Shown: piece by piece, positions 60,522-64,000 of the stretch
How positions within the stretch are numbered: position 1 is the stretch's first letter
Layout: each line of letters opens with the position of its first letter
Assembly (NCBI GenBank): GCA_000621905.1
Contig: JHXB01000001.1
Location: 186,001-250,000 of the forward strand
DNA: 64,000 nt
DNA from: Lachnospiraceae bacterium NC2004
GTDB taxonomy: Bacteria > Bacillota > Clostridia > Lachnospirales > Lachnospiraceae
Reading direction: 5' to 3'
Notes under the pieces: generated by a model
The model's input: only the letters and a program-made list of their open reading frames with translations
What the model was told of the DNA's origin: nothing
The model's database searches: none
Program-made: the position numbers and the translations under genes

Positions 60522-63500
60522 GTGAAGTCGTTTGTTGAGAAATTTAACGAAAATGTTAAAAAGAGCCCGAGTGCTTCATTGTTTTATGATGAGAACAATA
60601 CCAAGGGTGTCAGTTACTTAAAGATTGATGAGATATCGGGCAAGGTGTTCAGATATCTTTCGGATAACGGAATCGGTAAGGAGGATTTTGTTCTTATTAA
60701 TCTTCCTAGAGGTGTACAGCCTGTTATTGCCTTGGTCGGTGTCTGGAAAGCGGGTGCTGCATTTACAATAGTTGAGGAGAATTACGCTCCCGAAAGAATC
60801 GATTTTATTAGACGCGACTGTAATTGCAAGGCGGAGATCAGCAAGGTGAATTGGGAGGAGATTCTTCATTTGGAACCTAAAGAAGGGTATGTTGAAGCTG
60901 ACCTTCACGATGCTGCATTTGCAATATATACTTCGGGTACAACGGGCAATCCTAAAGGTGTACTTCACGAATACGGTAACATTTTAAGATGTGTTGATTC
61001 GATTAAGATCAGTGATGACGAGCCGCTGGTTAACAAGAACGAACATGGTGCATTGGTTGCGCCTCTTAACTTTATAGCATCAACAATGTTTATGATGTAT
61101 GTTCTTTATTACGGAGCAGACCTTGATAAACTCAAATTATATATAGTTTCTTATGCCACACTTAAGAATCCTGTTGCACTTAAGAAGTTTATGCTTGAGA
61201 AGACGATATCACTTACATTCCTTACTCCTTCATATGTAAGGATGTTAAATGGTCAGACAGGCCCTTTCCTAAAGACTCTTATCGTAGGTAGTGAGCCTGC
61301 CAATGATGTATATATCAAGAACGTTAAAGTGTGCAACATCTATACCATGAGTGAGAGTGGATTCTTAGTAACGATATTTAAGATTGATAAGGCTTATGAG
61401 ACTTGTCCAATAGGCAAGCCAACATTTGACCTTGATCTAAAGTTGCTTAATGAGGATGGTAATGAAGTTCCTGACGGGGAGACAGGAGAGTTATGTTATG
61501 ATAATCCTTACTTTAGAGGATATATGAATCTTCCTGAAGAGACAGCCGCTGCACTTAAAGACGGTATATATCATTCGGGAGATTTGGCGAGAAGAGATGC
61601 TGAGGGTAATCTCATACTCCTTGGTCGTAACAACGACATGATTAAGATTAACGGTAACAGAATTGAGCCTGCTGAGATTGAGGCTGCGGTCAAGGAAGTT
61701 CTTGATGTGAGCTTCGTTGCCGCGAAAGGGTTTAATGACGGTGGGCAGTCATATATCTGTGCTTACTATACCGATGATATCGAGGTAGATTTGGAAAAGA
61801 CTCGTGCGGAGCTTCTTAAGAGATTGCCTTATTACATGCTCCCTGCATACTTTGTTAAGATTGATGAGGTTCCTCTAAAGGCTACCGGTAAACTTGACAG
61901 AAAGGCACTTCCTGCTCCTGATATTAAGGACTTTGCGACCAATTATGTAGCTCCGGAGTCTGATGTTGAGAAGGCTTTGTGTCAGGCGTTTGCCAAAGTA
62001 TTAAAGCTTGACAGAGTTGGAATTAAGGATGATTTTTACGAGCTTGGCGGCGATTCGCTAGGCGCAATCAATATGGTTGTTGAGAGTGGACTTAACGGAC
62101 TTAATGTCTCGCACATTTTCAGAGGAAGATGCGTCGAGAATATTGCTAAGTTATACGAGGAGAGCCACATTGAAGATGATGGAGTTTCGCCTGATGTTGT
62201 CAATGAAGAGGCTATGAAGAGGGAGCATTCATTAACTCCCGAACAGCTTTATATGTTTGATTATCAGCTTTATACTCCAAAGTCTACCATGTACAACCTT
62301 TTTTCGATGCTTAAGGTGGACCTTGATATATTTGATATGGAGGAGATGGCGGCTGCTTTAAAGAACACAATCGCCAATCATCCTGCACTTCTTACCGAGT
62401 ATTACTTTAACAAAGATGGTGAGGTTGTGCAGAAGTACAACCCTGATCGTTTAGAGGATATAAGAGTTGAGAATATAAGTGAGTTTGAATTTAATCAGAT
62501 TAAAGATACCCTGGTTATGCCTTTTAAGCTGACCAATTCAAGGCTTTACAGAGCGAGAGTGTTTAAGACGGAGAAGGCGGGATATGTGTTCTTTGATGTT
62601 CACCATTCTCTTTTTGACGGTACTTCGTTTAAGGTGTTTATGGCTAATATTGTTAAGTCATACATGGGCATGCCTTTAGATAAAGATTATTATTACCTGA
62701 TTCTTGATAGACGAGAGAAAGAGCAGCATACAGAGTTTTATAACGAGGCTAAGGATTATTTTGAAAATGCTTACGACAATGTTGACTGGTCGGTTAAACC
62801 TGATATCGATCATGAGTCACGAGAGAACAGTTTCGGTGAGTTGCTTACCTCGCTTGAAATCAGTAATGCCGAGATGAGTGAGATAGAGAGAAGTTTTAGG
62901 ATTACCAGAAATGAATTCTTTATAACTGCCGCAATCCTGGCGATATCATTTTACAATAAGAAAGATGATGTCAAGATGTCATGGATTTACAATGGTCGAG
63001 AAGATGTAAGGTCTATGGGAAGTGTCGGACTACTCTTTAGGGATCTTCCTGTTGCTTTACGACTTAACAATGACAGAACTTTAAGAGATCTATATCTTGA
63101 TGTTCATGAGCAGGTTTCAAAAGCCATCAAGTACAGCTGTTATCCTTATGTCGATAAGGACGCACAGGTTGTAGCCAATGATGTAGCTTATCTTTTGTAT
63201 CAGCAGGATATGAGAGACGGCGGTGACTTTGGCGATATGGAGATTGAGACTGTTGAAATCAGGCAGAATCAGGCGGCTTCACAGACTGTCCTTGATATAG
63301 AGATACTTGACGGTGAGGAAGGTTTAGAGACTATGATCGATTATGCCTCAAGCAGGTATAATGATGAGAGCATGGTGAAGTTTAAGGATTTATTCTTAAG
63401 AACTGCCCATGCGATGGTTAAGTATACCGATCAGCATGATGTAACTGTCGGGGAACTTAAGAAAGAGACTGTAGAAGACGAAGGACTGCTTAAGAAGTTC

Positions 63501-63527
63501 GTAAGTATCTTTAAGAGAAAGGAATAA
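60522..63527 (+). CDS. One-module nonribosomal peptide synthetase (A-T-C)
   Basis: 1001 residues; AGGAGG upstream. The adenylation domain (about 10-465) has AIYTSGTTGNPKGVL (ATP loop), YHSGDLARRDAEGNLILLGR and KINGNRIEPAEIE, and PLKATGKLDRKAL with the catalytic Lys. The carrier domain follows with DDFYELGGDSLGAINMV; Ser512 takes phosphopantetheine. The condensation domain (about 565-985) has HHSLFDGT (His694, His695, Asp699). No thioesterase or epimerase. The A-T-C order with no partner module suggests that it joins one amino acid to an acceptor supplied from elsewhere. The MATE gene starts three bases later and probably exports the product. The amino acid cannot be read safely here. Confidence 0.9.
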   Translation: MKSFVEKFNENVKKSPSASLFYDENNTKGVSYLKIDEISGKVFRYLSDNGIGKEDFVLINLPRGVQPVIALVGVWKAGAAFTIVEENYAPERIDFIRRDCNCKAEISKVNWEEILHLEPKEGYVEADLHDAAFAIYTSGTTGNPKGVLHEYGNILRCVDSIKISDDEPLVNKNEHGALVAPLNFIASTMFMMYVLYYGADLDKLKLYIVSYATLKNPVALKKFMLEKTISLTFLTPSYVRMLNGQTGPFLKTLIVGSEPANDVYIKNVKVCNIYTMSESGFLVTIFKIDKAYETCPIGKPTFDLDLKLLNEDGNEVPDGETGELCYDNPYFRGYMNLPEETAAALKDGIYHSGDLARRDAEGNLILLGRNNDMIKINGNRIEPAEIEAAVKEVLDVSFVAAKGFNDGGQSYICAYYTDDIEVDLEKTRAELLKRLPYYMLPAYFVKIDEVPLKATGKLDRKALPAPDIKDFATNYVAPESDVEKALCQAFAKVLKLDRVGIKDDFYELGGDSLGAINMVVESGLNGLNVSHIFRGRCVENIAKLYEESHIEDDGVSPDVVNEEAMKREHSLTPEQLYMFDYQLYTPKSTMYNLFSMLKVDLDIFDMEEMAAALKNTIANHPALLTEYYFNKDGEVVQKYNPDRLEDIRVENISEFEFNQIKDTLVMPFKLTNSRLYRARVFKTEKAGYVFFDVHHSLFDGTSFKVFMANIVKSYMGMPLDKDYYYLILDRREKEQHTEFYNEAKDYFENAYDNVDWSVKPDIDHESRENSFGELLTSLEISNAEMSEIERSFRITRNEFFITAAILAISFYNKKDDVKMSWIYNGREDVRSMGSVGLLFRDLPVALRLNNDRTLRDLYLDVHEQVSKAIKYSCYPYVDKDAQVVANDVAYLLYQQDMRDGGDFGDMEIETVEIRQNQAASQTVLDIEILDGEEGLETMIDYASSRYNDESMVKFKDLFLRTAHAMVKYTDQHDVTVGELKKETVEDEGLLKKFVSIFKRKE

Positions 63528-63530
63528 AAA

Positions 63531-64000
63531 GTGAGTGATATTACTAACATGACTCCCGAAGAGGAGAGTGAGTTATCTAAAGACTTTAATCTCTTTTCGC
63601 TAATGGGATTTGTTTTCCCGAGTGTGTTTGCATTTGTCTTTATCGCTGTATATCAGATGGTTGACGGTTACTTCATCAAGAAGTTCGTAGGAGAACTTGC
63701 GATTGCTGCAGTTGATTTATATTACCCGGTTATCAGTCTGTTTATTGCGATAGGAATCATGCTCGGTACCGGTGGCAACGCCGTAATTGTCAAAAAAATA
63801 GGCGAAGGTAAGGTTAAAGAAGCGGGGGAGACGTTTTCGGCGACGTTTATATTTACGGTGTTATTAAGCGTGGGCTTAAGTGTCATTTGCATTGCGTTTG
63901 ATGATCCTATAATGAAAATGTGTGGGGCGACGGCGGGGAATATAGAGTATTTGAGGCCGTATTACAGGGTGCTTAGTATATTTGCAATTTCGATTATTCT
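63531..64000 (+). CDS. MATE-family efflux transporter, 3' end missing
   Basis: The first 156 codons of a gene starting with GTG at 63531, seven bases after AAAGGA. The membrane segments GFVFPSVFAFVFIAVYQMVDGYFIKKFVGE and LAIAAVDLYYPVISLFIAIGIMLGTGGNAVIVKKIGEGK are typical of MATE-family N-termini (the GxG...A.x.K.GEG stretch after helix 2). It would export small molecules in exchange for sodium or protons. It runs off the window. Its place right behind the NRPS gene suggests product export. Confidence 0.88.
   Translation, partial: MSDITNMTPEEESELSKDFNLFSLMGFVFPSVFAFVFIAVYQMVDGYFIKKFVGELAIAAVDLYYPVISLFIAIGIMLGTGGNAVIVKKIGEGKVKEAGETFSATFIFTVLLSVGLSVICIAFDDPIMKMCGATAGNIEYLRPYYRVLSIFAISII

Overview
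The window is A+T-rich Firmicute DNA, most like a gut or rumen Lachnospiraceae (Butyrivibrio/Roseburia-type) chromosome. This is inferred from gene content: a DUF4250 peptide, AzgA-type purine permease, LUD protein, ECF sigma factor with a beta-propeller partner, BspA-type leucine-rich surface proteins, xxxLxxG heptad protein, SpoIIE-type phosphatase and strong AGGAGG ribosome-binding sites. No rRNA, tRNA, CRISPR array or prophage was found.

Layout. 1-5.5 kb: end of an xxxLxxG protein, a sugar-binding lipoprotein with an MCP-like membrane protein, an SGNH hydrolase and a LysR regulator. 5.7-8 kb: metE, divergent from the LysR gene, with a 17-bp palindrome and an RBS-sequestering hairpin. 8.1-16.2 kb: secreted proteins, including a BspA-like protein ending in a predicted ADP-ribosyltransferase, plus a self-regulated TetR/flavoprotein operon. 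16.4-18 kb: gpmI. 18.2-28.3 kb: the first large-protein gene and its small convergent partner, an ECF sigma/beta-propeller pair, a Bax-inhibitor protein, a glycosyltransferase and a LUD protein. 28.3-32.6 kb: a decayed accessory patch with an MntA/HepT toxin-antitoxin pair, an Rpn-type nuclease, and fragments of proC and a tetR gene. 32.6-36 kb: an ABC exporter and a purine permease. 36-57.8 kb: a block of very large proteins with no recognisable family, an Rrf2 regulator, a GDPD-like secreted protein and a rhomboid protease. 57.9-64 kb: a SpoIIE phosphatase/kinase, a one-module NRPS and a MATE exporter.

Main result. Seven genes (called LPF-0 to LPF-6 here; LPF = large-protein family) appear to form one undescribed group. 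Their products run from 140 to 1818 residues, are highly charged and helical, lack signal peptides and membrane segments, and end in short Lys/Gly/Pro-rich tails. They share sequence modules in different combinations. Six of them (LPF-0 to LPF-5) have the same promoter: two direct repeats TTTGTTRCG with an 11-bp period, then exactly 10 bp, then a TATAAT-like -10 box (8 bp is an alternative reading in LPF-2). That layout is like promoters activated by PhoB/OmpR-type response regulators. LPF-6 lies behind LPF-5 and is followed 2 bp later by a rhomboid protease; LPF-1 carries a papain-like cysteine peptidase core. The function is unknown.

Short palindromic repeats of two main families (TAACTTACCAGTGGGG-type and GTCATTCTGAGCGAAG-type) are scattered between genes. 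One half copy supplies both the stop codon of one gene and the ribosome-binding site of the next.
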